A DNA stretch of 54,127 bases from Streptomyces montanisoli (GTDB lineage: Bacteria; Actinomycetota; Actinomycetes; Streptomycetales; Streptomycetaceae): contig NZ_JAGIQL010000031.1 of NCBI RefSeq assembly GCF_017813245.1, positions 1 through 54,127 on the forward strand. Reading direction: 5' to 3'. Below the pieces are notes generated by a model. That model was given only the letters and a program-made list of their open reading frames with translations, was not told the origin of the DNA and did no database searches. Each line of letters opens with the position of its first letter. The first letter of the stretch is position 1. Below are positions 1 through 8,994 of this stretch, piece by piece. Both the position numbers and the translations under genes were made by a program.

Positions 1-1
1 A

Positions 2-1135
2 GTGCTCATCCGATCTCCGGGCGAGACGCCCGCGGCCGGTCCCGTCGCGGCACCGGACGCGCGCGGCGGCCCTGCCCGGGGCGGCAGGCTGCGCGCCCTG
101 GACGGCCTGCGGCTGGTCGCGGCGCTGATGGTGGCGGTGTACCACTACGGCGGCAGGGAGGGCGACATCACCACGGCGTGGGGCACGTCCCCAGCCACCC
201 AATTCCCCACCCTGCACGAGTGGTTCGCGTACGGCCCGCTGGGCGTGCAGATCTTCTTCGTCATCAGCGGGTTCGTCATCTGCATGAGCGGCTGGGGCCG
301 CTCGCTCGCCGCCTTCTTCGCCTCGCGCGCGTCCCGCCTGATGCCGGCGTACTGGGTGGCGGTGCTGCTGATCACGGCGGTGTTCGCACTGCCGGGCGTC
401 GTCTACCGCACGGCCTCGGCCGACGACACACTCCTCAACCTGACACTGCTCCAGATGCCGGCGGGTGGGCAGCGGGTGATCGGTGTGGACTGGACGCTGT
501 GGGCGGAGATCCGGTTCTACGCGCTGTTCGCGCTGTGCGTGATCCTGCCGGGCGTCACGCGGCGCCGCGTCGTCCTGTTCGGTGCGTTGTGGACGCTGGG
601 CGCGGTCATGGCCGACGCCGCGCACTCGGCCCTGCTCGCCCAGGTGCTCATGCCGCACTACGCGCCGTTCTTCGTCGGCGGGATGGGCCTGTACCTGGTG
701 CACAGGAACCACCGCGACCCGCTCGGCTGGGGCCTCGCCGCCGTGGGCTTCCTGCTCGGCCAGCACTACGCGGTCGCCGACCTCTGGCACCCCGCGAGCC
801 ACTTCGGCTACCGCCACACCACGGTCATCATCGCGATACTCGCGCTCGGCTTCGCCGCGATCGCGGCCATGGCCCTGGGCCGCCCGCGCCGGGCCGACTG
901 GCGCTGGCTGACGACGGCGGGCGCCCTGACGTACCCGTTCTACCTGGTCCACGAGCACCTCGGCTGGGTCGCCATAGGAGCCCTGCACCGCACCCTCGGC
1001 GTCCCCGCGGCGGCGACACTGCCCCTGACGGTGTCGGCGATGCTGCTCCTGGCGTGGCTCCTGCACCGCTACGTGGAACGCCCCATGACGCCCTGGCTGC
1101 GTGCCCGGCTCACGACCGCACCGGCAAAGACGTGA
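2..1135 (+). CDS. Acyltransferase 3 (OafA/YrhL-type) membrane protein
   Basis: Integral-membrane acyltransferase that would O-acylate a sugar, glycan or lipid at the cell membrane. Near residues 31-50 it has the family start motif RALDGLR..., followed by the HY pair whose His (about residue 48) is the usual catalytic residue. A hydrophobic stretch with FFVISGFVI and then the RASRLMPAYW signature follows. About ten hydrophobic segments and 377 residues are normal for the family. The GTG start lies at the window edge, so the true start could be further left. The acceptor cannot be told from the context; the nucleotidyltransferase 18 bp downstream may be cotranscribed. Confidence 0.88.
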   Translation: MLIRSPGETPAAGPVAAPDARGGPARGGRLRALDGLRLVAALMVAVYHYGGREGDITTAWGTSPATQFPTLHEWFAYGPLGVQIFFVISGFVICMSGWGRSLAAFFASRASRLMPAYWVAVLLITAVFALPGVVYRTASADDTLLNLTLLQMPAGGQRVIGVDWTLWAEIRFYALFALCVILPGVTRRRVVLFGALWTLGAVMADAAHSALLAQVLMPHYAPFFVGGMGLYLVHRNHRDPLGWGLAAVGFLLGQHYAVADLWHPASHFGYRHTTVIIAILALGFAAIAAMALGRPRRADWRWLTTAGALTYPFYLVHEHLGWVAIGALHRTLGVPAAATLPLTVSAMLLLAWLLHRYVERPMTPWLRARLTTAPAKT

Positions 1136-1153
1136 CGGGCGGGGCGGACTACG

Positions 1154-1864
1154 GTGTGCGTCATGCCGGAAGAGACCGATCGCGCCACCCTGGCCACCGA
1201 GGTGTGCGCTGCCTTGCTGGGGTGCTGCCCGGGCTCCCGCACGGAGCTGCGCGGCTCGCTGGCCTCGGGCACGGCGGACGCCTTCAGCGACATCGACATC
1301 GCGTGGGTGTTGCCGGACGCGCGGTTCTCCGACTGCCTGACTCGCGCGACGGAGGCTCTGACAGCGCTCCGGCCGGTCGACAGCATCCGCAGTGACCCGG
1401 ACTTCCACCGCTCCGACCGCCGCCGCTTGCTGTTCGTCCGCTTCGCCGGCGTGCCGCTGTTCTGGCGGCTTGACCTGGACGTCCGCGCCGTATCGGTCGC
1501 GAACGACGAGCACTACGACGCGGGGAACCCCGCGGCGCGCGCCCGCGACGACGAGTGGTCGCGCCCGGCCAGCGCCCTGGCCAACGCGGTCGGCGCGGTC
1601 AAAGCGGTGGCGCGCAAGAGGGAAGAGGAGGCCCGAGGCCTGCTGGACCGGGGCTTCGCCCGAATCGCCGAGGACGACCGGGCCACCGGCGACTGGGGGC
1701 ACGACGTAACCCGACTCGCCCACGCCGCCGCACGGCGCGACGCCGCCCTGACGGGCCTCGCCGCGCAGGTCACCGCGCTCGCAGCGTGGCACCTGGGCGG
1801 CAGCGGCGCACAGCCCTGGGCCCAACGACCGCTTCGGTGCCCACTCGTTCAGCGTCGCGGCTGA
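1154..1864 (+). CDS. Nucleotidyltransferase-domain protein
   Basis: Pol-beta-type nucleotidyltransferase fold. Residues 34-48 hold GS followed by SDIDI, the GSx...DxD signature with metal-binding Asp46 and Asp48, and an LDLDV strand about 60 residues later may supply the third acidic residue. The C-terminal half is alpha-helical and alanine-rich, as in the helical domain of aminoglycoside and minimal nucleotidyltransferases. At 236 aa it is complete. The substrate is unknown. Start is GTG at 1154 or ATG at 1163; neither has a strong ribosome binding site. The short gap after the acyltransferase suggests a two-gene unit. Confidence 0.72.
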   Translation: MCVMPEETDRATLATEVCAALLGCCPGSRTELRGSLASGTADAFSDIDIAWVLPDARFSDCLTRATEALTALRPVDSIRSDPDFHRSDRRRLLFVRFAGVPLFWRLDLDVRAVSVANDEHYDAGNPAARARDDEWSRPASALANAVGAVKAVARKREEEARGLLDRGFARIAEDDRATGDWGHDVTRLAHAAARRDAALTGLAAQVTALAAWHLGGSGAQPWAQRPLRCPLVQRRG

Positions 1865-1936
1865 GGCTGTTTCTCGGTGTCACTCACAGACAGCGACGCT
1901 CGGGTTTTCCGTCGGCGCCTCGGAACCCGCCGCCTC

Positions 1937-2503
1937 TCACCCCTGCCGACCGCCGCCGAGGCGGGTCGTGTGGCGGTCGAGCAGCTCCCGAAGGCGGTTG
2001 ATGTCCGCTTGCTGCGGCAGGGCGCTCTTCGGAAGAGGCGTGCTGTTGATCTCGTGCATCTTCTTGTGTGCGAGCACGAAGAGGTTGTCTGTTTCCGCGT
2101 ACCCGGCAACCTGCGACCAGGGGACTCGCGCAGTGTTGAGCTCGGATCTCACACGTACGCCCTGACCATCGACTGTGATCGTGTGCTCGCCCCTGCCGGC
2201 CTTGGCCTTGTACACCTGGCGCACCGCGAACCGCCGGAGAAGGAACCGAAGGAGCCAGACCCCCACCGCGATGGCCAGGAGAGGTACTGAGGTGCCGAGG
2301 ACCGCGCCGTTCACCGCGCCCAGCACGATGACGATGGCGCACAGCAACACGGCGACGGGCCACAGGACGCGCTTTCTTCGCCCTCTCGGCGTCACCCTCT
2401 CCCAGGTTCGCATGGCCTCGGTCACCTGATCCTGAGTGGGGTGAAAGGCCAATTGAACGGTCTCGGCGCCGTCCGCCGTGCTCGATTGCTGTTCGACGGT
2501 CAT
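1937..2503 (-). CDS. YcxB-like membrane protein
   Basis: 188-residue protein with two adjacent transmembrane segments (about residues 47-90) and a C-terminal cytoplasmic beta-rich part carrying ITVDGQGVRVR...VPWSQV...YAETDN, typical of YcxB-like domains. The function of the family is not established. A longer in-frame ORF extends upstream, but the start at 2503 is preferred: AGGGGGAC lies 5-6 nt before ATG, and the upstream residues are basic and low in family character. It is divergent from the small gene at 2681. Confidence 0.7.
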   Translation of the reverse strand: MTVEQQSSTADGAETVQLAFHPTQDQVTEAMRTWERVTPRGRRKRVLWPVAVLLCAIVIVLGAVNGAVLGTSVPLLAIAVGVWLLRFLLRRFAVRQVYKAKAGRGEHTITVDGQGVRVRSELNTARVPWSQVAGYAETDNLFVLAHKKMHEINSTPLPKSALPQQADINRLRELLDRHTTRLGGGRQG

Positions 2504-2680
2504 ATCGTCCCCCTGGGACAAAGGCGGCGTGCAACGCCGGGCTGTGGATGCGCCCGGGATCATACGCACGGCCTCGGGCCGACGCGCCACCGGGCCGGTG
2601 GCTCTCGCCACTGGGCCGCAACCGGAGGCGTTCAGGTGAGGGAATGGTCCACTTACGTTGGATGGGATGGGGGCTGACTC

Positions 2681-3031
2681 GTGACCGACCTCTTGAGGAC
2701 CGTTGAACTCCCCGAGGGTTTCGCATACCCGGCCGAGTTCGTCCGCGTGGTCGGGCTCGGGTTGACGCACCTCGAGCCTTGGTGGATCTTCGACGGCAGC
2801 TTGCTACGGCGTCGGGCGACCGGCCTGAGCGAGCGGTATCCGGAACGTCGGCCGGTTCCCTTCGCCCGCCGCGAGGACAACGACGATGTGGCGTGCTGGG
2901 ACCTTGAGGGAGGAGACGTCGCCGTGATCCACGACTTTGCATCCCCAGGCTGGGAGCAGCGCAGAACGTTCCCCGACTTCAACGCGTGGCTGCGGCAGGC
3001 TGTCGAGGATCTCATCGAGCACGGAGGTTGA
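2681..3031 (+). CDS. Small soluble protein, function unknown
   Basis: 116 residues, GTG start with a GATGGGGG ribosome binding site just upstream. The composition is that of a folded soluble protein (many Trp, Phe and Asp), with no signal peptide or membrane segment. PWWIFDGSLLRRRATGLSERYPERRPV and the FPDFNAWLRQAVEDLIE tail loosely recall SMI1/KNR4 (SUKH)-type immunity folds, but the match is by eye only. It stands alone between the YcxB-like gene and a 222-bp gap (3032-3253) in which I see nothing else. Confidence 0.5.
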   Translation: MTDLLRTVELPEGFAYPAEFVRVVGLGLTHLEPWWIFDGSLLRRRATGLSERYPERRPVPFARREDNDDVACWDLEGGDVAVIHDFASPGWEQRRTFPDFNAWLRQAVEDLIEHGG

Positions 3032-3253
3032 ACGATTCCAGCCGGGCCAGCTGCCTCGGCCGAGGGCCTCTCAATCTCCGAGTTGCTGCGAAGCTGTGCG
3101 TGCAGTCGGTTGGGGCCAGCGGAAGAGCTGCGTGCTGATGTGAGGTGTGTCCGGTGTGTCGCTCGCGTATGAGCGTGGGCGGCGAGTGCTCGGAGGTATT
3201 GGTGACGGGGTCGGCTGACAGTTGGGCTGCGCGGTCCGACCGGGAGGTGCTGA

Positions 3254-3874
3254 TTGCCGCGATGGGAATGGCCCGAGGTGGAGCTGGCCTCCGTTCGGCG
3301 TCTGATCGGTGTCGATGCCGCCTATTGCGATGATCGCGAGGTGGCCGTTGCTGCCGCCGTGGCGTGGGGCCGCGGGGACGGGCGGGTGGTCGCGAGCCGG
3401 CGGCTGGCGGGGAAGCCGTCAGCGCCGTACAGGTTCGGGCACTTGGCGGCCCGCGAAGTCGGGATAGCGGAAGCGGTGGTCCGCGAGCTTGTGGCGGCCG
3501 GCGACGTCGTGATGTGTGACGGGCACGGGCTCATGCACCCCGACCGGGCGGGGCTCGGTGTTCATCTGGCGGCCCGCCTGGGCCGCTCGGTGGTCGCCGT
3601 CGCGAAGAATCCGCTGCACCGGGAGACGCCGCCGACCTCGCCGGAGCGCGGCGGCGTACGCAGGATCTCTGACGCCCAGGGCGTCGTCGGAGCCGAGGTC
3701 AGGACCGCGGAGTCTGTCCGCCCCGTCTACGTGTCCGTGGGCGGTGGCATCTCGCTTGATGCGGCGATTGAACTGGTGCTGGAATCCAGTCGATACAGGG
3801 TTCCTGAGCCGGCGAGGGCGGCCGATCGCGAAGCTCGGGATGGGCTTCGCGAAGTGCTGGGGGGCGCCCGCTGA
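3254..3874 (+). CDS. Endonuclease V-like protein, divergent active site
   Basis: Member of the endonuclease V (Nfi) family, which nicks DNA or RNA 3' of inosine. GVDAAY near residue 20 supplies the first catalytic Asp, REVGIAEAV the Glu and CDGHGLMHP the second Asp; VAVAKNPL is also characteristic. The later motif that normally reads SxGHR/K and carries the catalytic His reads SVGGGIS here, so that His is missing. The protein (206 aa) is also shorter at the N terminus than most bacterial homologues. The TTG start is chosen because GGGAGGTG precedes it with good spacing. It may be a catalytically altered paralogue. Confidence 0.72.
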   Translation: MPRWEWPEVELASVRRLIGVDAAYCDDREVAVAAAVAWGRGDGRVVASRRLAGKPSAPYRFGHLAAREVGIAEAVVRELVAAGDVVMCDGHGLMHPDRAGLGVHLAARLGRSVVAVAKNPLHRETPPTSPERGGVRRISDAQGVVGAEVRTAESVRPVYVSVGGGISLDAAIELVLESSRYRVPEPARAADREARDGLREVLGGAR

Positions 3875-3885
3875 GGTGACGGTGC

Positions 3886-4341
3886 TTACGGGGGCACTGG
3901 GACTTCCGCCCAGACCGTTTTCGTGTGCGCGTCGCGTGCCTCCCAGCCCCAGCGGTCGGCGTAGGCCGCGACGAGGAGGAGCCCACGCCCCGCCGTTGCC
4001 CCGTGGGGCGGCGGGGCGCCTGCGGGGTCGCGCGGGCGGCGCTCGGGGCGGGTGTCCGTTACCTCGATCCGCAGGGCGGATCGGTCGGGCAGACGCAGCA
4101 GCGTGAGCCGGAAGTCCCGGCCGGGGAGGCTGCCGTGCGTGGCGGCGTTCGCCGCCAGCTCGCCCGCGACGAGCGCGACCGCGCGGGCCGGCGCCGCGTC
4201 GTACGGCAGCCCGGACCACTCCGTGAACTGCTGCACGGCGAACCGGCGCGCGAGGCGTACACCGCGCCGGGTCGCGCTGAAGCGCAGTGACAACTGGCGG
4301 ACTGCGGTGGCGGATTGTGGGGTGATTGGGTGGTGGGTCAC
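3886..4341 (-). CDS. ATP-binding regulatory protein (HATPase_c, anti-sigma-like)
   Basis: 151-residue histidine-kinase-type ATPase of the SpoIIAB/RsbW-like group abundant in Streptomyces. ELAANAATHG is the N box and DTRPE...GRGLLLVAAYADRWG the G1/G2 region. There is no phosphoacceptor or sensor domain. Such proteins typically accompany an XRE/DUF5753 regulator and a DUF397 protein, both of which lie divergently at 4549-5603, so the three probably form one regulatory set. The partner sigma factor or regulator cannot be identified. Confidence 0.85.
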   Translation of the reverse strand: MTHHPITPQSATAVRQLSLRFSATRRGVRLARRFAVQQFTEWSGLPYDAAPARAVALVAGELAANAATHGSLPGRDFRLTLLRLPDRSALRIEVTDTRPERRPRDPAGAPPPHGATAGRGLLLVAAYADRWGWEARDAHTKTVWAEVPVPP

Positions 4342-4387
4342 GGAATCATCGTGGAGGTGGTGCCGCGCGGCCTACCAGGTATGACGC

Positions 4388-4456
4388 TCGTACGGAACCC
4401 GCCTCGTACGGGTCGGCCAAGGGTCGTTACGCCGACTTGTACGGGTTCTGTACGGG
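4388..4456. promoter_or_regulatory. Four spaced TACGG repeats in a divergent intergenic region
   Basis: The 207 bp between the ATP-binding gene and the XRE gene contain four direct copies of a TnGTACGG(G) word at about 4388, 4404, 4437 and 4448. The last two are spaced by 11 bp (TTGTACGGG and CTGTACGGG), one helical turn apart. This arrangement suits binding by the neighbouring XRE regulator and autoregulation, but that is inference. Confidence 0.45.
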
Positions 4457-4548
4457 TCCGGTCCCGTGTCCGGTCGAGCGCGCGCTGCGTTGAATCATTC
4501 CCGGCGGTGGGCGGGGCGGACACTTTCACGGGAAGGGCGTGAGGGCGG

Positions 4549-5400
4549 GTGCGGGACAGTGCTCGGAACGGCCGGACGGCGAGCGGCAACGGAGAGTCCG
4601 AGCTGCCGGGGGTCTGGGCGGCCTACGGCAGGTTGCTGCAACATCTGCGTAAACAGGCTGGGTTGAGCCAACAGGCGCTCGGCGATGCGATCGGGTACTC
4701 GCTGGAGCAGGTCGCCTCGGTGGAGCAGGGCCGTCGGCCTGCGAAGGCCACGTTCACGCTGGCGGCGGACCGTGCGCTGGAGGCGCGGGGCGTTCTGGAG
4801 GTGCTCCAGGACGAGGTGGAGCGCGCGAAGCTGCCACGATTCTTTCGCGACTTCGCGCTGTTGGAGGCCGAGGCGCTGAGCAGGTTCTCGTACGATCCCC
4901 TCCTGGTCCCCGGGCTGTTGCAGACCCAGGCATACGCGCAGACGCTGCTTGAGGCCCATTTCCCGCCTCTGGACGAAGAGATCATCGAGCAGCGCGTGTC
5001 AGGTCGCTTGGCACGCCAGGCATTGCTCGCACGCCGGAGCCCGCCAATGGTGTTCGTGTTCATCGTGGAGGAAGGCGCGCTGCGACGAACAGTGGGCAGC
5101 GCGGCGGTGATGCGCGAGCAGCTGCGCCACCTGCTGACGTGTTCGCAGATGCGCAACGTCGAGGTGCAAGTGATGCCGACCACTCGGGGGGCGCACAGCG
5201 GGCTCAACGGGCCTATGGTGTTGGTGGAGTCGACGGATCGCAGACAGCACGTCTACGTGGAGGCGCAAGACGTCGTGAGTGTGAGGTCCGATCGCAATGA
5301 GGTCAGCGAGTTCTGGCTGCGGTACGGGATGCTTCGCTCGCAGGCCCTCAACAGCGAGGACTCCTCTCATCTCATCCAGCGGATGGCAGGGGAGCCATGA
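4549..5400 (+). CDS. XRE-family regulator with DUF5753 domain
   Basis: 283-residue cytoplasmic regulator. An N-terminal helix-turn-helix (about residues 25-80; KQAGLSQQALGDAIGYSLEQVASVEQGRRPA) is followed by a DUF5753 domain with the landmarks LLVPGLLQTQAYA and VSGRLARQALLARRSPP. Homologues of the BldB/WhiJ-type systems pair this with a small DUF397 protein, which here overlaps the 3' end by ATGA. The GTG start follows GGAAGGGCGTGAGGGCGG. The upstream TACGG repeats are a plausible binding site. Confidence 0.9.
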   Translation: MRDSARNGRTASGNGESELPGVWAAYGRLLQHLRKQAGLSQQALGDAIGYSLEQVASVEQGRRPAKATFTLAADRALEARGVLEVLQDEVERAKLPRFFRDFALLEAEALSRFSYDPLLVPGLLQTQAYAQTLLEAHFPPLDEEIIEQRVSGRLARQALLARRSPPMVFVFIVEEGALRRTVGSAAVMREQLRHLLTCSQMRNVEVQVMPTTRGAHSGLNGPMVLVESTDRRQHVYVEAQDVVSVRSDRNEVSEFWLRYGMLRSQALNSEDSSHLIQRMAGEP

Positions 5401-5603
5401 GCACCGACCACTACGCCACTCGGCCCGCCGCGTTGGCCTGGTTCAAGAGCAGCTACAGCGGAACGAGCGGGGGCGACTGCGTCGAGGTGGCCAGGGACCT
5501 CGACGCCGTGTACGTACGCGACTCGAAGTCCGCAGGCAACGGAGCCGTGCTGCGGCTCGGCAAGGACGGGTGGGCGACGTTCATAGCGCACGCGGCCGAG
5601 TAG
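5397..5603 (+). CDS. DUF397 protein
   Basis: 68 residues with the DUF397 core: WFKSSYSG, then GGDCVEVA, then VYVRDSK. The start overlaps the stop of the XRE gene as ATGA, so translation is probably coupled. These small proteins are thought to act with the adjacent HTH protein (as in WhiJ-type loci), possibly as antagonists. The following 197 bp to the convergent DeoR gene contain no gene or clear hairpin. Confidence 0.9.
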   Translation: MSTDHYATRPAALAWFKSSYSGTSGGDCVEVARDLDAVYVRDSKSAGNGAVLRLGKDGWATFIAHAAE

Positions 5604-5800
5604 AACTGGGGCGTCGGCGTGGCCTTGGCTCGGGTTCCGTGTACGACGTCGCGCGGCACCGCCGGGTCCCTCCCACCGCAGCTCACCGAGGAGCGGCGCT
5701 GTCCCGGCCGGGCTGCTGGCGCTGATCGGGGCGGTCAACGGGCCGGAGGGCCTGGCCGAGCGCCACGACGATGCGCGAGCGGTTCGGCGACCGCGCGGCG

Positions 5801-6568
5801 TCAGCCGAAGGCGTCCGCCAGTTCCACCGTGCACAGCGGGTCCGCCCGGAACGGCGCCAGCTGTGCCTCCGTCGCGCTCGCGTCCGTGATGAGCGTCCAG
5901 GGGCGGGTGAATGTGGTCCACCAGTGCGAGCTTTCGCGGCCCAGCTTCTCCGCGTGGACCAGCACGTAGGCGGCAGCCGAGCGTTCGACCATCAGCTGCT
6001 TCAGGGACGCCTGTTCCGGCTGGGCCTCGCAGATGCCTCGTCCCGCCACCACACCGTCCGCGCCCAGGAAGACCGCGTCCGCCGTCAGACGTGCCACGGC
6101 CGACTCGGCCAGCGGGCCGATCATGCCCAGGCTCGTCGGGCGTACTGCGCCGCCGAGGACGATCAGCTCGATCCCCGGCATCCCTGCCAGGATGCCGACC
6201 GACGTCAAACCCGGTGTCGCGACCGCCAGTTGGTGGTGCGTTGCCAGCCGTGACGCCAGGGCGCCCGCTGTCGTGCCGGCGTCCAGGAGGATCAGCCGGC
6301 AGTCCTTCACATGGGCCTCGGCCGCCCGGGCGATGGACGACTTCTCCGCGCGTGCGACCGACTCTCGTTCCAGCAGCGTCTGTTCCTCGCCGCCCGATGA
6401 CAGCGCGCCGCCGTACGTGCGCACGATCTCGCCGGACTCCGACAGCCGGGTCAGGTCACGGCGGATGGTCGACTCGGACACGTCGTACCGTTCCGCAAGT
6501 TCCGTCACCGACAGGGGCCGCACCTGCAGCAGGTTGCGGATCTCCTGGCGCCGTCCTTCACCGCTCAC
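5801..6568 (-). CDS. DeoR/GlpR-family transcriptional regulator of the acid-sugar operon
   Basis: 255 residues. The N-terminal winged helix (RRQEIRNLLQ...LAERYDVSESTIRRDLTRL) and C-terminal sugar-phosphate-sensing domain (LDAGTTAGALA, LGGAVR, FLGADGV) are both typical of DeoR repressors, which respond to phosphorylated sugars. The start overlaps the stop of the kinase-dehydrogenase gene as GTGA, making it the last gene of the operon. It probably represses the operon from dyads at 10134-10212. The natural effector may be 4-phospho-threonate or a related phospho-acid. Confidence 0.9.
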   Translation of the reverse strand: MSGEGRRQEIRNLLQVRPLSVTELAERYDVSESTIRRDLTRLSESGEIVRTYGGALSSGGEEQTLLERESVARAEKSSIARAAEAHVKDCRLILLDAGTTAGALASRLATHHQLAVATPGLTSVGILAGMPGIELIVLGGAVRPTSLGMIGPLAESAVARLTADAVFLGADGVVAGRGICEAQPEQASLKQLMVERSAAAYVLVHAEKLGRESSHWWTTFTRPWTLITDASATEAQLAPFRADPLCTVELADAFG

Positions 6569-8994
6569 GCAGCCTGCCCCGACCCTTCGCCGCCGCGTCG
6601 CGGCGCCAGGTCCACCGCCTGGCGCAGCGCCTCCACCATCGACGCCTCGTCGGCGCGGCCTGTGCCCGCGATGTCGAACGCGGTGCCGTGGTCCACGCTG
6701 GTGCGGATGACGGGCAGGCCCACGGTGATGTTGACGCCCGCGTCCAGGCCGAGCACCTTCACCGGGCCGTGGCCCTGATCGTGGTACATGGCGACGACCA
6801 GGTCGAAGTCGCCGCGTACCGCACGAAAGAACACCGTGTCGGCCGGGAGCGGGCCCTGGGCGTCGATGCCCTCGGCGCGTGCCTTCTCGATCGCCGGGAC
6901 GATCTTGCTCTCCTCCTCGCCGTGCCCGAACAGGCCGTTCTCACCGGCGTGCGGGTTGATGCCGCACACCGCGATGCGCGGCTCGGGGATCCCGGCGGCG
7001 ACCAGTGTGTCGTACCCACGGCGGACGGTCCGCTCCACCAGGCCGGGCTCGATCTTCGCGACCGCGTCGACAAGACCGATGTGCGTGGTGACGTGGATGA
7101 CGCGCAGCTTCGGCGCCGACAGCAGCATCGACACCTCTTCCGTGCCGGTCAGTTCGGCGAGCAGCTCGGTGTGGCCCGGGAAGTTGTGCCCGGCGGCGTG
7201 CAGCGCCTCCTTGTTGAGCGGCGCCGTGCAGATCGCGTCGACCCGCCGCTCCGAGGCGAGCCGGGTGGCCGCCTCGATGTACTGGTACGCGCCCTCGCCC
7301 GCGACGGGCGACAGCCGCCCGAACGGCAGGTCCTCGGGGATGTTCGCCAGGTCGAGGCAGTCCACGGTGCCGGGCTGGTACGTGGCCTCCTCGGGGGAGG
7401 CGACCGCGTTGACGCGAAGTCCCGCGCCCGTCAGCTCGATCGCGCGGCCCAGCCGCTTCGCGTCCCCGACGACGAGCGGCAGCATGGGCAGCGAAGCGGC
7501 CGCGCCGGCCAGCGCCTTGACGACGACCTCGGGTCCGACGCCTGCGGCGTCCCCCATGGTGATCGCGATGATGGGCTTGGACATGGCGGACATGGTGTCA
7601 TCCTTCGGAGTCTGGTCCTGCATGGGGAGTACGGGGCGGGCGGGGACGATCTGCGCGCGCGGGCCCTGTGCGGACGCGGCGGGGCCCTGTGCGGACGCGG
7701 CCGGGCCCCGTGCGGGCGCGGTCCGGCCCCGTCCAGGCGCGGCCGGGCCCTGGAGCGCCCGGGTGGCACGCAGCAGCGTCCCCGGGTCCCCGAACGCCCC
7801 CGCCTTGGTGACGACGGGCAGCCCGCCGGGCGTGCGCATGAGCACGACCCCGGGTTCGACCTCGCCCTCGACCGCGAGCGTGTTCACACCGGCCGCGAGG
7901 AGCACGGTGCGCGCGGTCTCGCCGCCTGTGGCGATCAGGACGCCCGCGCTGTCCAGGCCCGCGCGCGTGACCTCGGCCAGGGCCACGGCGAACTCGTGAG
8001 CGCGCTCGGGCTCCACCGGCCGGTGGGGGTCGAGAGAGACGACGGTGTTGTGCCCCGCCGCGAGCGCGGTGCGCAGTTCGCGCATCGCGCTCGCCGTGCC
8101 GCCCGCGGCGGTACCCACCTCGACCGGCAGGGCGGGCAGCTCCTCGATGAGCGTGCGGCCCTGCGCCAGCGCCTGCGTGCTGCGGCTGCCGACGCAGATC
8201 AGCGCGGGGCCGGTGAGCGGAGGGCCCTGTGCGTCTGCGGGCGCCGTGGCACCGGGGGCCGCTGCCGCGTCCGTGCGCAAGGAGCCGAGATGGTGGGCCA
8301 TGCCGCCTGAGCCGACCAGCAGAACCGGTAGACCCGCGGTGGCGCGGACCGTGCGCGCGAGGTCGTCGTCCGTGAGCGCGTCGACGACCACCGCGTCGGC
8401 CGTACCGGCCGCGGCTGCCGCTGCCGCTGCCAGTGCGCGGGCCGGGTCGCCGTCCCGCAGTTCCGCCACACTCAGCAGCGCGACGGTCAGACCGGCGGCC
8501 TCCAGCTGCGCGACGAGGGGCTTGCGGGCGGGGTGCCGTGCCTCGACGGACTCACCGCCGACGCGGACCCGGCCGTCGACGACCGTGCGTCCCGTGGCGG
8601 GAAAGGCCGGGGAGACGACGGCGATGTGGCGCCTGCCCTCCCGCTCGCCGAGTGCCGCCAAGCAGCCGCGGACCTCGGGACCGATGTTGCCCCTGAGCGT
8701 GGAGTCGACCTTCTTGTAGATCCGGGTCCCCGCTGCCGACCGGCGGACGCAGGCCGCGGCGCGTTCGGCAGCGTCCTCGGTGGAGGCGTACCGGGAGTCG
8801 GTGTCGACGGCCACCACCGTCGCCCGCGGCCACTCCGCGTCCGCGTGCAGCGCCACGACCGTGTCGGCGCTCGTGGCGAGCGCCACCGCGCTGTCGGCGG
8901 CCCCGGACAGGTCGTCGGCGATCAGGAGCAGGGCGGGGGAGTCGGCCAGGGCAGGTGCGGGGGAGCCCGTGTCGTGGGGTGGTACGTGGCTCAC
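6565..8994 (-). CDS. Four-carbon acid-sugar kinase fused to PdxA2-type 4-phospho-acid dehydrogenase
   Basis: A single 809-codon reading frame joins two enzymes normally encoded separately. Residues 1-420 are a DUF1537/OtnK-DtnK kinase ([39 protein letters not shown]). Residues 468-809 are a PdxA-family dehydrogenase ([53 protein letters not shown], with the metal-ligand histidines present). In D-threonate catabolism, as described for DUF1537 systems, the kinase makes 4-phospho-D-threonate and PdxA2 oxidises and decarboxylates it to dihydroxyacetone phosphate. The linker is made of repeats. An internal ATG at 7593 with its own ribosome binding site could also give free PdxA2. It overlaps the permease and DeoR genes by GTGA. 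Confidence 0.88.
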   Translation of the reverse strand: MSHVPPHDTGSPAPALADSPALLLIADDLSGAADSAVALATSADTVVALHADAEWPRATVVAVDTDSRYASTEDAAERAAACVRRSAAGTRIYKKVDSTLRGNIGPEVRGCLAALGEREGRRHIAVVSPAFPATGRTVVDGRVRVGGESVEARHPARKPLVAQLEAAGLTVALLSVAELRDGDPARALAAAAAAAAGTADAVVVDALTDDDLARTVRATAGLPVLLVGSGGMAHHLGSLRTDAAAAPGATAPADAQGPPLTGPALICVGSRSTQALAQGRTLIEELPALPVEVGTAAGGTASAMRELRTALAAGHNTVVSLDPHRPVEPERAHEFAVALAEVTRAGLDSAGVLIATGGETARTVLLAAGVNTLAVEGEVEPGVVLMRTPGGLPVVTKAGAFGDPGTLLRATRALQGPAAPGRGRTAPARGPAASAQGPAASAQGPRAQIVPARPVLPMQDQTPKDDTMSAMSKPIIAITMGDAAGVGPEVVVKALAGAAASLPMLPLVVGDAKRLGRAIELTGAGLRVNAVASPEEATYQPGTVDCLDLANIPEDLPFGRLSPVAGEGAYQYIEAATRLASERRVDAICTAPLNKEALHAAGHNFPGHTELLAELTGTEEVSMLLSAPKLRVIHVTTHIGLVDAVAKIEPGLVERTVRRGYDTLVAAGIPEPRIAVCGINPHAGENGLFGHGEEESKIVPAIEKARAEGIDAQGPLPADTVFFRAVRGDFDLVVAMYHDQGHGPVKVLGLDAGVNITVGLPVIRTSVDHGTAFDIAGTGRADEASMVEALRQAVDLAPRRGGEGSGQAA
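7591..7606 (-). promoter_or_regulatory. Internal ribosome binding site and ATG before the PdxA2 domain
   Basis: On the minus strand GAAGGATG precedes ATG at 7593 with standard spacing. That ATG is codon 468 of the fused frame and opens the PdxA2 domain ([15 protein letters not shown]). This suggests either a remnant of a former separate gene or dual translation giving both a fusion and a free dehydrogenase. Confidence 0.6.
7661..7744 (-). repeat. 21-bp tandem repeat encoding the interdomain linker
   Basis: Four successive 21-bp units beginning GGGCCCTGTGCGGACGCGGC (plus-strand reading), the first two nearly identical and the later two diverged. Being a multiple of three, they keep the kinase and PdxA2 frames joined and encode a Gly-Pro-Ala-Ser-Gln heptad linker (GPAASAQ). 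Repeat expansion could have removed the original stop or spacer between two genes. Confidence 0.8.

Noticed and set aside
5911..8310. 799-codon plus-strand reading frame opposite the kinase-PdxA2 gene
   Set aside because: No family motifs, Arg/Pro/Gly-rich composition, and fully antisense to a gene with clear catalytic motifs; typical high-GC shadow frame.
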